A stretch of DNA of 59,789 nt from Gemmatimonadota bacterium (GTDB lineage Bacteria; Gemmatimonadota; Gemmatimonadetes; Longimicrobiales; RSA9): NCBI GenBank assembly GCA_007126035.1, contig SLCC01000123.1:1-59789 (forward strand), written 5' to 3'. Shown piece by piece: positions 8,555 to 18,800 of the stretch. Each line of letters starts with the position of its first letter. Position 1 is the first letter of the stretch. The notes under the pieces are model-generated. The model made no database searches, was not told the DNA's origin, and worked only from the letters and a program-made list of their open reading frames with translations. Made by a program: the position numbers and the translations under genes.

Positions 8555-9539
8555 CAGGCTGCGCCGGTTGCGCAGGAGCGAGGCCTGGCGACGAGCGGTG
8601 CGGGAGACGGGGCTTTCGCCGGCCGACCTGGTCTACCCGTTGTTCATCGTCGAGGGCGACGATGTGAGGAACCCCGTCGCGAGCATGCCGGGTGTGGAGC
8701 AGCTTTCAGTGGGGCAGGCCTCCCGTGAAGCGGCGGAGGTCTACGAGCTGGGTATCCCGGCGGTCATCGTGTTCGGCGTCCCGGACGACGAGCAGAAGGA
8801 TGCTGAGGGGCGCGCCGGTTACGATCCTGGGGGGCTGGTGCCACGGGCCATCAGCGCCATCAGGGCGGAGGCGCCCGACCTCCTGGTGTGGGCTGACGTG
8901 TGCCTCTGCGAGTATACGTCGCACGGTCATTGCGGCGTGCTCGGCCCCGGGGGCGAGATCCTGAACGACGAGACGCTCGACCTCCTGGCCATGGTCGCGC
9001 TGACGTACGCCCGGGCCGGCGCCGACGCCGTGGCGCCCAGCGACATGATGGACGGGAGGGTGGTTGCCATCCGGGAGATACTGGACGACAACCGGCTGTC
9101 CCACGTGCCCATAGTAGCCTACGCCGCCAAGTACGCGTCGGCCTACTACGGCCCGTTCCGTGACGCGGCCCATTCGACGCCAGCCTTCGGTGATCGACGG
9201 GGCTACCAGATGGACCCGGGCAACAGCGAGGAGGCGTTGCGGGAGGTGGAACTGGACATCCAGGAGGGCGCGGACATCGTCATGGTGAAACCGGCGGGCC
9301 CGTACCTGGACATCATCCAGCGGGTGAAGGAGACGTTCAAGATGCCTACGGCCGCCTACCAGGTATCGGGTGAGTACGCCCTGATCAAGGCGGCGGCCGA
9401 GAAGGGCTGGGTGGACGAAGAGCGACTGATGATGGAGAGTGTGCTGGGTATCAAACGGGCCGGTGCGGACCTGGTCCTCACGTACTTTGCGAAGGACGTG
9501 GCACGCGCACTACGGGAGGGGAGCGAGAACAGTGTCTGA
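8538..9539 (+). CDS. hemB: Delta-aminolevulinic acid dehydratase (porphobilinogen synthase), zinc type
   Basis: Condenses two aminolevulinate molecules to porphobilinogen. The Schiff-base lysines are Lys198 ([15 protein letters not shown]) and Lys251 ([12 protein letters not shown]). The metal site reads [14 protein letters not shown] with Cys122, Cys124 and Cys132, the three-cysteine zinc form rather than the aspartate-rich Mg/K form. 333 residues is normal. AGGAG precedes the ATG within the hemD coding end. Confidence 0.97.
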   Translation: MSFPASRLRRLRRSEAWRRAVRETGLSPADLVYPLFIVEGDDVRNPVASMPGVEQLSVGQASREAAEVYELGIPAVIVFGVPDDEQKDAEGRAGYDPGGLVPRAISAIRAEAPDLLVWADVCLCEYTSHGHCGVLGPGGEILNDETLDLLAMVALTYARAGADAVAPSDMMDGRVVAIREILDDNRLSHVPIVAYAAKYASAYYGPFRDAAHSTPAFGDRRGYQMDPGNSEEALREVELDIQEGADIVMVKPAGPYLDIIQRVKETFKMPTAAYQVSGEYALIKAAAEKGWVDEERLMMESVLGIKRAGADLVLTYFAKDVARALREGSENSV

Positions 9540-10818
9540 GAGCGAGTCGTTGTTCCAGAGGGCGTTGCGGGTGACGCCCGGTGGTGTCAACAGCCCCGTG
9601 CGGGCGTTCGGATCGGTGGGCGGCACGCCGCGGTTCATCGAGAGCGGGGCAGGCTCGGTGATGCGGGACGTGGACGGGAACGAGTACCTGGACTACGTGG
9701 GCTCGTGGGGCCCCATGATCCTGGGCCACGACCACGATGAGGTCCGGGAGGCCATCGGGCGGGCCCTTGCCCGCGGGACGTCGTTCGGCGCGCCGTCGCC
9801 TGGTGAGGTGGAGCTGGCGGAGCTGGTGGTGGAGATGGTGCCGTCGGTGGACCTGGTCCGGTTCGTCAACTCGGGCACCGAGGCCACCATGAGCGCGCTC
9901 CGGGTGGCCAGGGCGGCCACGGAACAGGACAAGGTGATCAAGTTCCGGGGCGGCTATCATGGCCATGCGGATGCCTTCCTGGTCGAGGCCGGCTCCGGTG
10001 CCGCCACGCTGGGCGTGCCGTCCAGCCCGGGCGTGACTGAGGGCGCGGCCCGGGACACGCTGGTGGCGGAGTTCAACGACCTGGACTCGGTCCGCACGCT
10101 CCTCGAGGAGAACACGGGTCAGGTGGCAGCCATCATCCTGGAGCCGGTGGCGGGCAACATGGGGTGCGTGCCGCCCCGTGACGGGTTCCTTGAAGCCGTC
10201 CGCGGGCTGTGCGACGCCCACGGGACTCTCCTCATCTTCGACGAGGTGATGACCGGCTTCAGGCTGGCGCCGGGCGGGGCGCAGGCCCTGTACGGCGTGG
10301 TCCCGGACCTGACCACCATGGGCAAGGTGATCGGTGGCGGGCTGCCGGTGGGTGCCTTCGGCGGACGGGAGTCCCTGATGCGACGAGTGGCACCGGAGGG
10401 ACCGGTCTACCAGGCGGGCACGCTCTCTGGCAATCCGCTGGCGGTGGCGGCGGGGCTGGCCACGTTGTCACACCTGAGGAGCCACCCCGATATCTACGCA
10501 CGTCTCGAGAGCCTGGGCCAGCGGCTCGAGGACGGGTTCAGGCACCTGCTCGAGGGCCGTCACGACCGATTGTCGTGGAACCGGGTGGGCTCCATGGCCA
10601 CCCTCTTCTTCTCTTCCGGTCCGGTGACGGGCTGGGAGAGCGCGTCAGGTGCGGACCGTGGCCTGTTCTCCCGCTATTTCCACGGCATGCTCGAGCGGGG
10701 GATCTACCTCCCGCCCAGCCCCTTCGAGGCGGCTTTCCTGTCGGTGGCCCACACCGAGGCGGACATTGACCGCACCATCCAGGCGGCGGACGAGGTTTTG
10801 GACGAGGTGCTGCGGTGA
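9532..10818 (+). CDS. hemL: Glutamate-1-semialdehyde 2,1-aminomutase
   Basis: PLP enzyme converting glutamate-1-semialdehyde to 5-aminolevulinate. It starts [22 protein letters not shown], typical of the family; the PLP lysine lies in [16 protein letters not shown], preceded by the [12 protein letters not shown] aspartate motif. A GTG start is chosen because GGGAGGGGAG lies six bases upstream and the 428-residue product then matches family length; an in-frame upstream ATG would add about 30 residues read from inside hemB. The start overlaps the hemB stop by eight bases. Confidence 0.96.
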   Translation: MSESESLFQRALRVTPGGVNSPVRAFGSVGGTPRFIESGAGSVMRDVDGNEYLDYVGSWGPMILGHDHDEVREAIGRALARGTSFGAPSPGEVELAELVVEMVPSVDLVRFVNSGTEATMSALRVARAATEQDKVIKFRGGYHGHADAFLVEAGSGAATLGVPSSPGVTEGAARDTLVAEFNDLDSVRTLLEENTGQVAAIILEPVAGNMGCVPPRDGFLEAVRGLCDAHGTLLIFDEVMTGFRLAPGGAQALYGVVPDLTTMGKVIGGGLPVGAFGGRESLMRRVAPEGPVYQAGTLSGNPLAVAAGLATLSHLRSHPDIYARLESLGQRLEDGFRHLLEGRHDRLSWNRVGSMATLFFSSGPVTGWESASGADRGLFSRYFHGMLERGIYLPPSPFEAAFLSVAHTEADIDRTIQAADEVLDEVLR

Positions 10819-11858
10819 GCGCCGGACAGGTGACGCCAGAGCCGCCGTTCCTGGCGGCTTGCCGCCGCAGGCCGGTGCCGCATACGCCCGTCTGGATCAT
10901 GCGCCAGGCGGGCCGCTACCTGCCCGAATACATGGCGGTGCGCCAGAAGGTGGACTTTCTGACGTTGACCAAGACGCCGGACCTGGCTGCGGAGGTAACG
11001 CTCCAGCCCATCCGTCGCTTCGGGATGGACGCGGCCATCCTGTTCAGCGACATCATGACGCCGCTGGAAGGGATGGGCGTGGACCTGGACTTCGACCCGG
11101 GACCCGTGATCCGCAATCCTGTCCGCTCCGCCGGCCACGTGGACGGGTTGCGGGTGGGCGACCCGGAGGAGTCGGTCCCCTTCGTGATGGAGACCATCCG
11201 GATCCTGCGCAGGGAGCTGCCGGCGTCGGCGCCCCTCATCGGCTTCGCCGGCGCGCCCTTCACCACGTACTGCTACACTGTCCAGGGCAGCGGGTCCAAG
11301 ACGTTCATCGAGGCCAAGGCCTTCCTGTACGCGGAGCCGGAGGCGGCGGCCCGGCTCCTGGACAAGATCGCGGAAACCACGAGCCGGTACCTGAGCGCGC
11401 AGGCGGATGCGGGCGCCCAGGCCCTCATGATCTTCGATTCGTGGGCCGGGCTGTTGTCGCCCCGGGATTACCGACGGTTCGCCCTGCCAGCCGTGCAGCG
11501 CATAATCGCCGAGCTGCGAAGCCACAGGCTGCCCCTCATCTACTTCCCGAACCAGGGCTCCACCCTCATGGCATCGGCCCGGGAGGCGGGCGCCGACGTG
11601 ATCGGAGTCGACTGGCGACTCCCGCTGTCGGAGGCACGGTCCGTATTGGGACCGGATCTGGCCGTTCAGGGTAATCTGGACCCGGCAGCGCTGTTCGCGC
11701 CGCGGGACGAGCTGGCGCGCCAGGTCGACCGGGTCCTCGCCGAGGTGGGCGGGGCGCCGGGACATATCTTCAACCTGGGCCACGGTATCGAGCGGACCAC
11801 CGACCCAGCGGCGGTGGCGTTCCTGGTGGACCGGGTGCACGAGCAGACAGCGAGATAG
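10815..11858 (+). CDS. hemE: Uroporphyrinogen decarboxylase
   Basis: Decarboxylates the four acetate side chains of uroporphyrinogen III to give coproporphyrinogen III. PVWIMRQAGRYLPEY is the N-terminal signature with the substrate-binding arginines; ILFSDIMTPLEGMG carries the catalytic aspartate, and the C-terminal FNLGHGIERTTDP motif is intact. 347 residues is typical. A GTG start overlaps the hemL stop (GTGA). Confidence 0.97.
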   Translation: MSAGQVTPEPPFLAACRRRPVPHTPVWIMRQAGRYLPEYMAVRQKVDFLTLTKTPDLAAEVTLQPIRRFGMDAAILFSDIMTPLEGMGVDLDFDPGPVIRNPVRSAGHVDGLRVGDPEESVPFVMETIRILRRELPASAPLIGFAGAPFTTYCYTVQGSGSKTFIEAKAFLYAEPEAAARLLDKIAETTSRYLSAQADAGAQALMIFDSWAGLLSPRDYRRFALPAVQRIIAELRSHRLPLIYFPNQGSTLMASAREAGADVIGVDWRLPLSEARSVLGPDLAVQGNLDPAALFAPRDELARQVDRVLAEVGGAPGHIFNLGHGIERTTDPAAVAFLVDRVHEQTAR

Positions 11859-11865
11859 GAGTCGA

Positions 11866-13269
11866 ATGGCTGATTCGAAGGTGCGCGTGGATCTCGAGAC
11901 GGTGAAGCGGTTCGATCGACCGGGCCCCCGCTACACGTCCTACCCGACGGCTGTGGAGTTCACCGAGGAGGTTGGCGAGGCCGCGTATCGCGAGCGGTTG
12001 GCAATGGCCAACGCCACCCCGGACGCGCCGCTGAGCCTGTACGCGCATCTGCCGTTCTGCGAGCACCGGTGCCTGTTCTGCGGCTGCCACGTGGTGATCA
12101 CGCCCCACATGCCCGTGGCGGAGAAGTACCTGGAGTACCTGAAGCGGGAGCTGGACCTGCTGGCGGAGCGCCTGCCCGACCGGCGATCGGTGGTCCAGAT
12201 GCACTGGGGCGGTGGCACGCCCACCTACTACTCGCCTGCCCAGATCCGGGACCTGTTCGGCCACGTGACGGAGCACTTCGACTTCGTACCGGGCGCGGAG
12301 ATCGCCGTGGAAGTGGACCCGCGGGTCACCAGGCGGGACCACCTGGAGACGATGGCGGAGTTGGGCTTCAACCGGCTGAGCTTGGGCGTCCAGGACCTGA
12401 CCGCCGCCGTCCAGGCGGCAATCACACGGAACCAGACCTTCGATGAGACGGAAAAGCTGGTGCGCCAGGCCCGGGAGGTGGGTTTCACCGAGGGGATCAA
12501 CATCGACCTGATCTACGGCCTGCCGCTCCAGGAGCCGGTCAGCTTCGGCCGGAACCTGGACCAGGTCATAGGGCTGCGGCCGGACCGGGTCGCCGTCTAT
12601 TCCTTTGCCTACGTGCCCTGGATCAGGGGCCACCAGAAGAAGCTTGACCCGGAGTCCCTGCCGTCGGCGGAGGTGAAGCTGGAGCTGTACCTGACGGCCA
12701 TGGAGCGGTTCCTGGATGCCGGCTACCAGCCCATCGGCATGGACCACTTCGCCCTGCCCGACGACGAGCTGGCGGTGGCGGCCAACCAGGGCCGGCTGTA
12801 CCGCAACTTCATGGGCTACACGGTCATGCCCGCGTCGGACATGATCGGTGTGGGCATCTCCGGGATCGGTGAGGTCCAGCACGGGTTCTTCCAGAACGAG
12901 AAGAAGCTGTCCACCTACTACAAGGCCATTGACGACGGCCGGCTGCCCGTGGCCCGGGGCTATCTCCTGGACCCGGATGACCGGATCCGCCAGTACGTGA
13001 TCCAGCAGATCATGTGCAACTTCCGGATCGGGAAGGAGGACGTGGCCCGTCGGTTCGGAGTGGACTTCGACGAGTACCTGGCCTCCTCCCTGGCCCGTCT
13101 CGAGGACGTGAGGGAGGCGGGCTTCGTGGTCCTGGACGACGAGGGGCTGCGCGTGACGCCCCAGGGCCGCGTCTTCGTGCGGAACGTGTGCATGGCCTTC
13201 GACCGGTACCTGATGGAGAAGGAGGCGGCCAGGGACCAGGAGCGGCCAGTCTTCTCCCGGACGGTCTGA
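11866..13269 (+). CDS. hemN: Oxygen-independent coproporphyrinogen III oxidase (radical SAM)
   Basis: Radical SAM enzyme that oxidatively decarboxylates coproporphyrinogen III to protoporphyrinogen IX without oxygen. YAHLPFCEHRCLFCGCHV contains the cluster motif C-x3-C-x2-C followed by the extra cysteine (CGC) that distinguishes true HemN from the HemW haem chaperone. HWGGGTPTY and the QDLTAAVQAAI region follow, and the HemN C-terminal domain is present; 467 residues is right for HemN and long for HemW. It sits seven bases after hemE with an AGGAG site. No oxygen-dependent HemF is seen in the window. Confidence 0.95.
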   Translation: MADSKVRVDLETVKRFDRPGPRYTSYPTAVEFTEEVGEAAYRERLAMANATPDAPLSLYAHLPFCEHRCLFCGCHVVITPHMPVAEKYLEYLKRELDLLAERLPDRRSVVQMHWGGGTPTYYSPAQIRDLFGHVTEHFDFVPGAEIAVEVDPRVTRRDHLETMAELGFNRLSLGVQDLTAAVQAAITRNQTFDETEKLVRQAREVGFTEGINIDLIYGLPLQEPVSFGRNLDQVIGLRPDRVAVYSFAYVPWIRGHQKKLDPESLPSAEVKLELYLTAMERFLDAGYQPIGMDHFALPDDELAVAANQGRLYRNFMGYTVMPASDMIGVGISGIGEVQHGFFQNEKKLSTYYKAIDDGRLPVARGYLLDPDDRIRQYVIQQIMCNFRIGKEDVARRFGVDFDEYLASSLARLEDVREAGFVVLDDEGLRVTPQGRVFVRNVCMAFDRYLMEKEAARDQERPVFSRTV

Positions 13270-13273
13270 CGCC

Positions 13274-14779
13274 ATGAAACGGGTGGTGGTGGTCGGCGGC
13301 GGGATAACAGGCCTCGCCACGGCGCTGCACCTGAGGGACCGGGCAGGTGAGGTTCCGGAGGGCCTCGAGGTCGTGGTCATGGAGGCGGCTGAGCGCCCTG
13401 GTGGCAACGTCCAGACGGACCGGGTCGACGGGTTCACCATCGAGCGGGGACCGAACGGCTTCCTCGACAACGTACCCGCCACCCTGGACCTGGTCCGCAG
13501 GCTCGGCCTCGAGGGTAGCACACAGCAGGCCGACCAGAGCGCCGCCAGACGATTCCTCTTCCGCCACGGCCGGCTCCACCTCCTGCCGTCAGGGCCCGTT
13601 GGCTTCCTGCGTAACCCTGTTCTCAGCATGAGGGGTCGGCTCAGGGTGTTCGGCGAGCCGTTCGCCAGGCGCCGGCCGCCGGGTGTGGACGAGAGCGTGT
13701 TCGACTTCGCCAGCCGCCGCATCGGCGAGGAGGCCGCCGCCGTCCTGGTGGATGCCATGGTCTCGGGGGTCTTTGCGGGGAACGTGCATGAGCTCAGCCT
13801 CCGGAGCGCGTTCCCCAAGATGGCCCAGATGGAGGAAGAGCACGGCGGCCTGGTCAGGGCCATGGTGGCCAAGCTGGCGAGCCGACGGTCCGCCAGGAAG
13901 GAGGCCCGGACCAGGGCAGCGCGTGGCGAAGATGTGGCGCAGCTCACCCAGCCCGGTGGGCCGGCGGGTCCAGGCGGCACGCTCACGTCGTTCCGGAATG
14001 GGCTGGACGTGCTGGTGGATGGGCTGGCCAGGGAAGTGGGTGAGAGTCTACGGCTGCGCAGTCCGGTGACCGGTGTGCAGAAGTCCAGCGCACCCAAAGG
14101 CCCGTCCGGTTCCGGTGACCCGGTGGGGGGCGGTCTGCGGGCAGAGGTGGAGCCGAAGGTCTGGGCTGTCCAGCTGGCCTCAGGCGAGGTGGTCGATGCG
14201 GACGTGGTGGTGGTGGCGGTCCCGTCGCCCAGCGCCGCCAGGCTCATGGAGCCCATGGACCCGGTCCTTGGGCTGGAGGTGGGCGGCATCGAAACGGCGG
14301 GCCTGGCAGTCGTCGCACTGGGGTACCGGGAGGAGGACCTGGACGAGGTGCACGGTTTCGGGTTCCTGGTACCTCGTGGTACCGGGCCGAGGATCCTGGG
14401 CTGTCTGTGGGATTCGAGCATCTTTCCCGGCCGTGCGCCCGCGGGGCATGTGCTCCTGCGTGCCATGATCGGTGGGGCCCATGCCCCGTCCGCTGTGGGC
14501 CAGGAGACGGCGGAGCTGCTGGACGTGGTCCGCCAGGACCTGGACACCACCATGGGCATCCGGGCCGAGCCTGTCCGGAGCCTGGTCTATCGCTGGCCCA
14601 ACGGAATAGCCCAGTACCGGATAGGTCACCAGGCCAGGCTGGACCGGATCCACGCCCGGCTCCGGGAGCATCCGGGTCTCTGGGTGGCGGGGAGCTCGTT
14701 CTATGGCATCAGCATGAACGCCTGCTTCGAGAAGGCGCCCTCCCAGGCTGGCGAAATTCTGGCCTACATCAGACGGTAA
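13274..14779 (+). CDS. hemY: Protoporphyrinogen oxidase, FAD-dependent (HemY type)
   Basis: Flavoprotein oxidising protoporphyrinogen IX to protoporphyrin IX. VVVVGGGITGLATALHLRD is the N-terminal FAD Rossmann motif, followed by ERPGGNVQTDRVDGFTIERGPNGF, strongly typical of HemY. ALVDAMVSGVFAGN and the C-terminal LWVAGSSFYGISMNACFEKA (FAD-contact region) are intact. At 501 residues it is slightly longer than average, with a proline/glycine-rich insertion near residues 215-235 and another near 275-295. It closes the haem operon; with hemN and hemH it defines the protoporphyrin-dependent branch. Confidence 0.94.
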   Translation: MKRVVVVGGGITGLATALHLRDRAGEVPEGLEVVVMEAAERPGGNVQTDRVDGFTIERGPNGFLDNVPATLDLVRRLGLEGSTQQADQSAARRFLFRHGRLHLLPSGPVGFLRNPVLSMRGRLRVFGEPFARRRPPGVDESVFDFASRRIGEEAAAVLVDAMVSGVFAGNVHELSLRSAFPKMAQMEEEHGGLVRAMVAKLASRRSARKEARTRAARGEDVAQLTQPGGPAGPGGTLTSFRNGLDVLVDGLAREVGESLRLRSPVTGVQKSSAPKGPSGSGDPVGGGLRAEVEPKVWAVQLASGEVVDADVVVVAVPSPSAARLMEPMDPVLGLEVGGIETAGLAVVALGYREEDLDEVHGFGFLVPRGTGPRILGCLWDSSIFPGRAPAGHVLLRAMIGGAHAPSAVGQETAELLDVVRQDLDTTMGIRAEPVRSLVYRWPNGIAQYRIGHQARLDRIHARLREHPGLWVAGSSFYGISMNACFEKAPSQAGEILAYIRR

Positions 14780-14818
14780 CCTTGCCGGGGGGACGGCAGG
14801 ATTGCACGTTACGAAGGT

Positions 14819-14836
14819 CCCGGCCATGAGGCCGGG
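14819..14836 (+). terminator. Stem-loop between haem operon and redox cluster
   Basis: CCCGGCC and GGCCGGG form a perfect 7-bp stem with an ATGA loop in the 120-base gap after hemY. No T-run follows. It could end haem operon transcripts or shield the 5' end of the next operon. No convincing promoter was found in this gap. Confidence 0.35.
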
Positions 14837-14899
14837 GGCGGCTTCGAGACTGGGCGCAGGTCTCCAGCCGGGCTCGTAATCGCGACCGATGGTGGCGAT

Positions 14900-15793
14900 G
14901 TGGCTACACTGCTCAGCAAGGACTTTGTCCGCTCCACGGTAGAGAAGTACCGGGGTCGGCGGGGCGCATTGATCTCGATCCTGGACGAGATCCAGACCAG
15001 GGAGGGCTACCTCCCCGAGACCGCGCTGCGACAGGTCGCGGACCTCACTGGCCGCACGCTGATAGATGTCTTCGGCGTGGCCACCTTCTACAAGGCCTTC
15101 CGTCTGACTCCCCGGGGTATGCACCTGGTGTCGGTGTGCCTGGGCACGGCCTGCCACGTCCGGGGCGCGGGTGGCGTGGCGGCGGCGCTCCAGGACCACC
15201 TGGACCTGCCGGCAGACGGCGGTACCAGCCAGGATGGCGCCTTCACCCTCGAGCCGGTGCGGTGCGTGGGGGCGTGCGCTCTGGGGCCGATCCTGGTTAT
15301 CGACGGGGATTACATGGCGAACGTCAGCGCGACGCGGGCGGTGGCGTTGATCGAGGGCCGCCGTGACGGAGAGGGAGCGGTCTGTCCTACCGAGGACGAG
15401 CGGGTCTTCCCGGTGGAAGTCAACTGCCCCCGGTGCAACCACAGTCTCATGGACCCGGACTACCTCGTGGATGGCTACCCGTCGGTCCGGTTCACCGTGT
15501 CATTCGGCCAGGAGCATGGCTGGCTACGCCTGTCGTCGCTCTACGGCAGCTACGCCATCGAAACGGGTGGTGAGGTCCCCGCCGATACCATCGTCCATTT
15601 CTTCTGCCCCCACTGCCACGGTGACCTGATGGGCGCCTGGAACTGCACGGAATGTGGCGCGCCGATGGTGCCGGTGCTGGTGCAAGGAGGCGGAATGGTG
15701 CAGATCTGCTCGAGGCGCGGCTGCCACAGCCATCTGCTGGACCTGGAAGTTGACCCCGAGGGTCAGACCCCGCCGCCGCCCCTACCGCGCTGA
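14900..15793 (+). CDS. NuoE/HydC-like [2Fe-2S] subunit with an added C-terminal zinc-ribbon domain
   Basis: Residues 1-155 are a thioredoxin-fold NuoE/HoxE/HydC subunit: ILDEIQTREGYLP and VFGVATFYKAF are family motifs, and Cys80, Cys85, Cys122 and Cys126 are spaced for the usual [2Fe-2S] cluster. Residues 170-297 are an extra domain absent from ordinary NuoE (about 160 residues). It holds four cysteine pairs: 176/179 (CPRC), 236/239 (CPHCH), 249/252 (CTEC) and 270/275 (CSRRGC, with His276 and His278 nearby), suggesting two zinc ribbons. A GTG start is used. As first gene of the cluster it probably relays electrons to or from the NuoF-like subunit. The substrate partner of the added domain is unknown. 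Confidence 0.88.
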   Translation: MATLLSKDFVRSTVEKYRGRRGALISILDEIQTREGYLPETALRQVADLTGRTLIDVFGVATFYKAFRLTPRGMHLVSVCLGTACHVRGAGGVAAALQDHLDLPADGGTSQDGAFTLEPVRCVGACALGPILVIDGDYMANVSATRAVALIEGRRDGEGAVCPTEDERVFPVEVNCPRCNHSLMDPDYLVDGYPSVRFTVSFGQEHGWLRLSSLYGSYAIETGGEVPADTIVHFFCPHCHGDLMGAWNCTECGAPMVPVLVQGGGMVQICSRRGCHSHLLDLEVDPEGQTPPPPLPR

Positions 15794-15805
15794 GGGGGAA
15801 CGAAT

Positions 15806-18800
15806 ATGGAACTGGAACAGCTCACCTCCCCTGCAGCATTTCGATCCCTCCAGCGCCGCATCGTGGCGGAGCACGACTGGCACGTGCCCCGGATCGTCAT
15901 CCCGGCGGGCACCTGCGGCCAGGCCAGCGGCGCCAACGACCTGATCCGTGTCACCAAGCGTGAGATGATCGCCCGTGGCCTGGTGGGCAAGGTTCAGCTA
16001 CGGGTCACGGGGTGTCACGGGTACTGCGAGTTGGAGCCGTCAGTGCTGGTCGTCCCGTCGGGCACGTTCTACCCGCGGGTGGACATGGCCAACATGGCGC
16101 GGATAGTCGACGCCGTGGCCAATGACGAGGTGCTGGAAGACCTGCTGTACGTGGACGAGGCCACAGGCCGGCGGATCCGTCGCCAGGCGGACATCCCCTT
16201 CTTCCGCCACCAGACGCGGCCGCTCATGTCCCGCAACGAGCGGGCCGATCCCATCCGGCTCATCCACTACATCCGCGAGGGTGGCTACGCGGCGCTGGCC
16301 ACGGTGCTGGAGCGGGGCGATGCGGCATGGGTCATCGATGAGGTGAAGACCTCGGGGCTCCGGGGCCGGGGCGGGGCAGGCTTCCCCACCGGTCTCAAGT
16401 GGGAGATGCTCGCGAGTCAGAACTCGGGCCGCCCCCGCTTCCTGGTCTGCAACGCCGACGAGGGGGACCCGGGCGCCTACATGGACCGGAGCCTTCTGGA
16501 AGGCAACCCCCACAGCATCCTGGAGGGGATGGTCATCGGGGCCTTCGCCACCGGCGCCAGGGAGGGGGTCATCTATGTGCGGGCAGAGTACCCGCTGGCC
16601 ATCAAGCACCTCCTGATCGCCATGCGCAGAGCCCGCTCCACCGGTCTCCTTGGCGAAGACATCCTGGGTACCGGGTTCTCCTTCGACATCGAGCTGGTCA
16701 AGGGCGCTGGCGCCTTCGTCTGCGGTGAGGAGACGGCACTGGTCCGGTCCATCGACGGTCGTGTGGGTGAGCCCCGGCAGCGGCCGCCGTACCCCGTCGA
16801 GCGGGGCATCGAGGGCATGCCCACGATCATCAACAACGTGGAGACCTGGGCCAACATCCCTCACATCATCGACCAGGGCGGGGTTGCCTTCTCCGCTCTG
16901 GGGACCCCGGCCAGCTCCGGGACCAAGATCTTCAGCCTGGTCGGCCAGGTCCGGAACACGGGCCTGGTCGAGGTGCCCATGGGCGTGAGCATTGCCCATA
17001 TCGTGAACGACATTGGTGGCGGCCCGGTTGCGAGCGCACCCATCAAGGCGGTGCAGACGGGCGGTCCCTCGGGCGGCTGCATCCCCGCCAGCAAGTTCGA
17101 CCTGCCCGTGGAGTTCGAGAGCTTGAAGCAGGCGGGCTCGATCATGGGGTCCGGCGGCATGATCGTCATGGACACCAACACCTGCATGGTGGACGTGGCC
17201 CGCTACTTCATGGCGTTCCTGAAGGACGAGTCGTGCGGCAAGTGCTTCACCTGTCGCAAGGGCACTCAACGGTTGTACGAGCTGCTGGACGACATCGTCT
17301 CGGGGCGGGGGACACCCGCGCACATCCCGCTGCTGACCGAGCTGGCCGAGGCGGTGCGGGAGACGTCCATGTGCGGCCTGGGCCGGTCCGCGCCGAACCC
17401 GGTGCTCAGCACCATCGAGTACTTCGCCGAGGAGTATCGGCGCCACATCGAGGACAAGCGCTGCGACGCTTTCGTCTGCCAGCAGCTGGTGGGCGCGCCG
17501 TGCGCTACCGCCTGCCCGGTGGGTACGGAGGCCTGGCGCTACGTGGCCCACATCCAGCGCGGCGAGTTGGCGGAGGCCTACCACGTGATCAGGGAAGCCA
17601 ACCCCTTCCCATCGGTGTGCGCCCGGGTCTGTCACCACCCGTGCGAGGTCCGGTGCCGTGCCGGGCTGGCCGGCGGCGACCCGGTGGCGATCCGGGCGCT
17701 CAAGCGCTTCGTCACCGATGGCAGCGATCCCGCCTCCTTCGTCCCACGGCGCCAGCCCCTGAACGACCGGCCGCCCGTTGCCATCGTTGGTTCCGGGCCC
17801 GCCGGCCTGACCGCCGCCCATTTCCTGTCCCTGAAGGGGCACCGGGTAACCATCATCGAGAAGGAGCGCGAGCCGGGCGGCATGCTCTACAGCGCCATAC
17901 CGCCGTACCGCCTGCCGCGGGAGGTGATCCGCAGAGAGGTTGACGCGCTCCTGGACGAGAACATCACGCTCCGTTGTAACACCGCCCTGGGCCGGGATGT
18001 AACGATCGACAGTCTACTGGACGAGGGCTTCGGCGCCATCTTCGTGGCCATCGGCGCCCATGAGAGCCTGCGCCTGGGGCTGGACGGCGAGGACGTGGAG
18101 GGCGTGATCCCCAGCATCCAGTTCCTCAAGTCGTTCAACCTGGCCGGAGAGCCGCTGGCAAGGGGCAGGGTAGGGGTCATCGGCGGTGGGAACTCCGCCG
18201 TGGACGCAGCCCGCGTGGCGCTGCGGCAGCCTGACGTGGAGAGCGTGACGATCCTCTATCGTCGGACCCGGGCCGAGATGCCCGCCTTCGCCGATGAGAT
18301 CGACGCGGCCATTGAGGAGGGTGTGACGTTGGAAACGCTCGTCACGCCACAGTCGATTCGCGCCCAGTGGGGCCGGCTGGCAGGTCTCGAGTTCCTGCGG
18401 AACCGGCTGGGCGACCGCGACGCCAGCGGCCGGCGTCGCCCCGTACCCATCCAGGGCTCGGAAGAGGTGCTCGCACTGGACACCCTCGTCGTCGCCATCA
18501 GCGAGGGCTCCGACACCGATTGCCTGGCCGTAGTGGGCGCCAACCGCATCGATGTGGACGATAGGGCCCGTACCGTCCGCGTCGACCCCGTGACGCTCCG
18601 GACCAACCGGCCCCAGGTATTCGCTGGCGGGGACGTGACCACCGGGCCGGCCACGGTCATCGACGCCATTGCCGCTGGCAAGCGTGCCGCCACCATGATC
18701 GACCTGTACCTGGCGGGCGCTGAGCTCGAGGTGCCCGGAGAGGCCCTACTGCCCCGGCACTACGTGGAGCCAGTGGCGCTGGATGACGCGTCCGCGGTGC

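Noticed and set aside
11866-13269. HemW (haem chaperone) identity for the radical SAM gene
   Set aside because: The extra cysteine after C-x3-C-x2-C, the HemN C-terminal domain, the 467-residue length and the operon context favour true HemN.
11770-14559. A 929-codon open frame on the minus strand across hemE, hemN and hemY
   Set aside because: It is antisense to three strongly conserved genes; its sequence is low-complexity in Arg, Pro and Ser, as expected from GC-rich codon bias, and has no recognisable domain.
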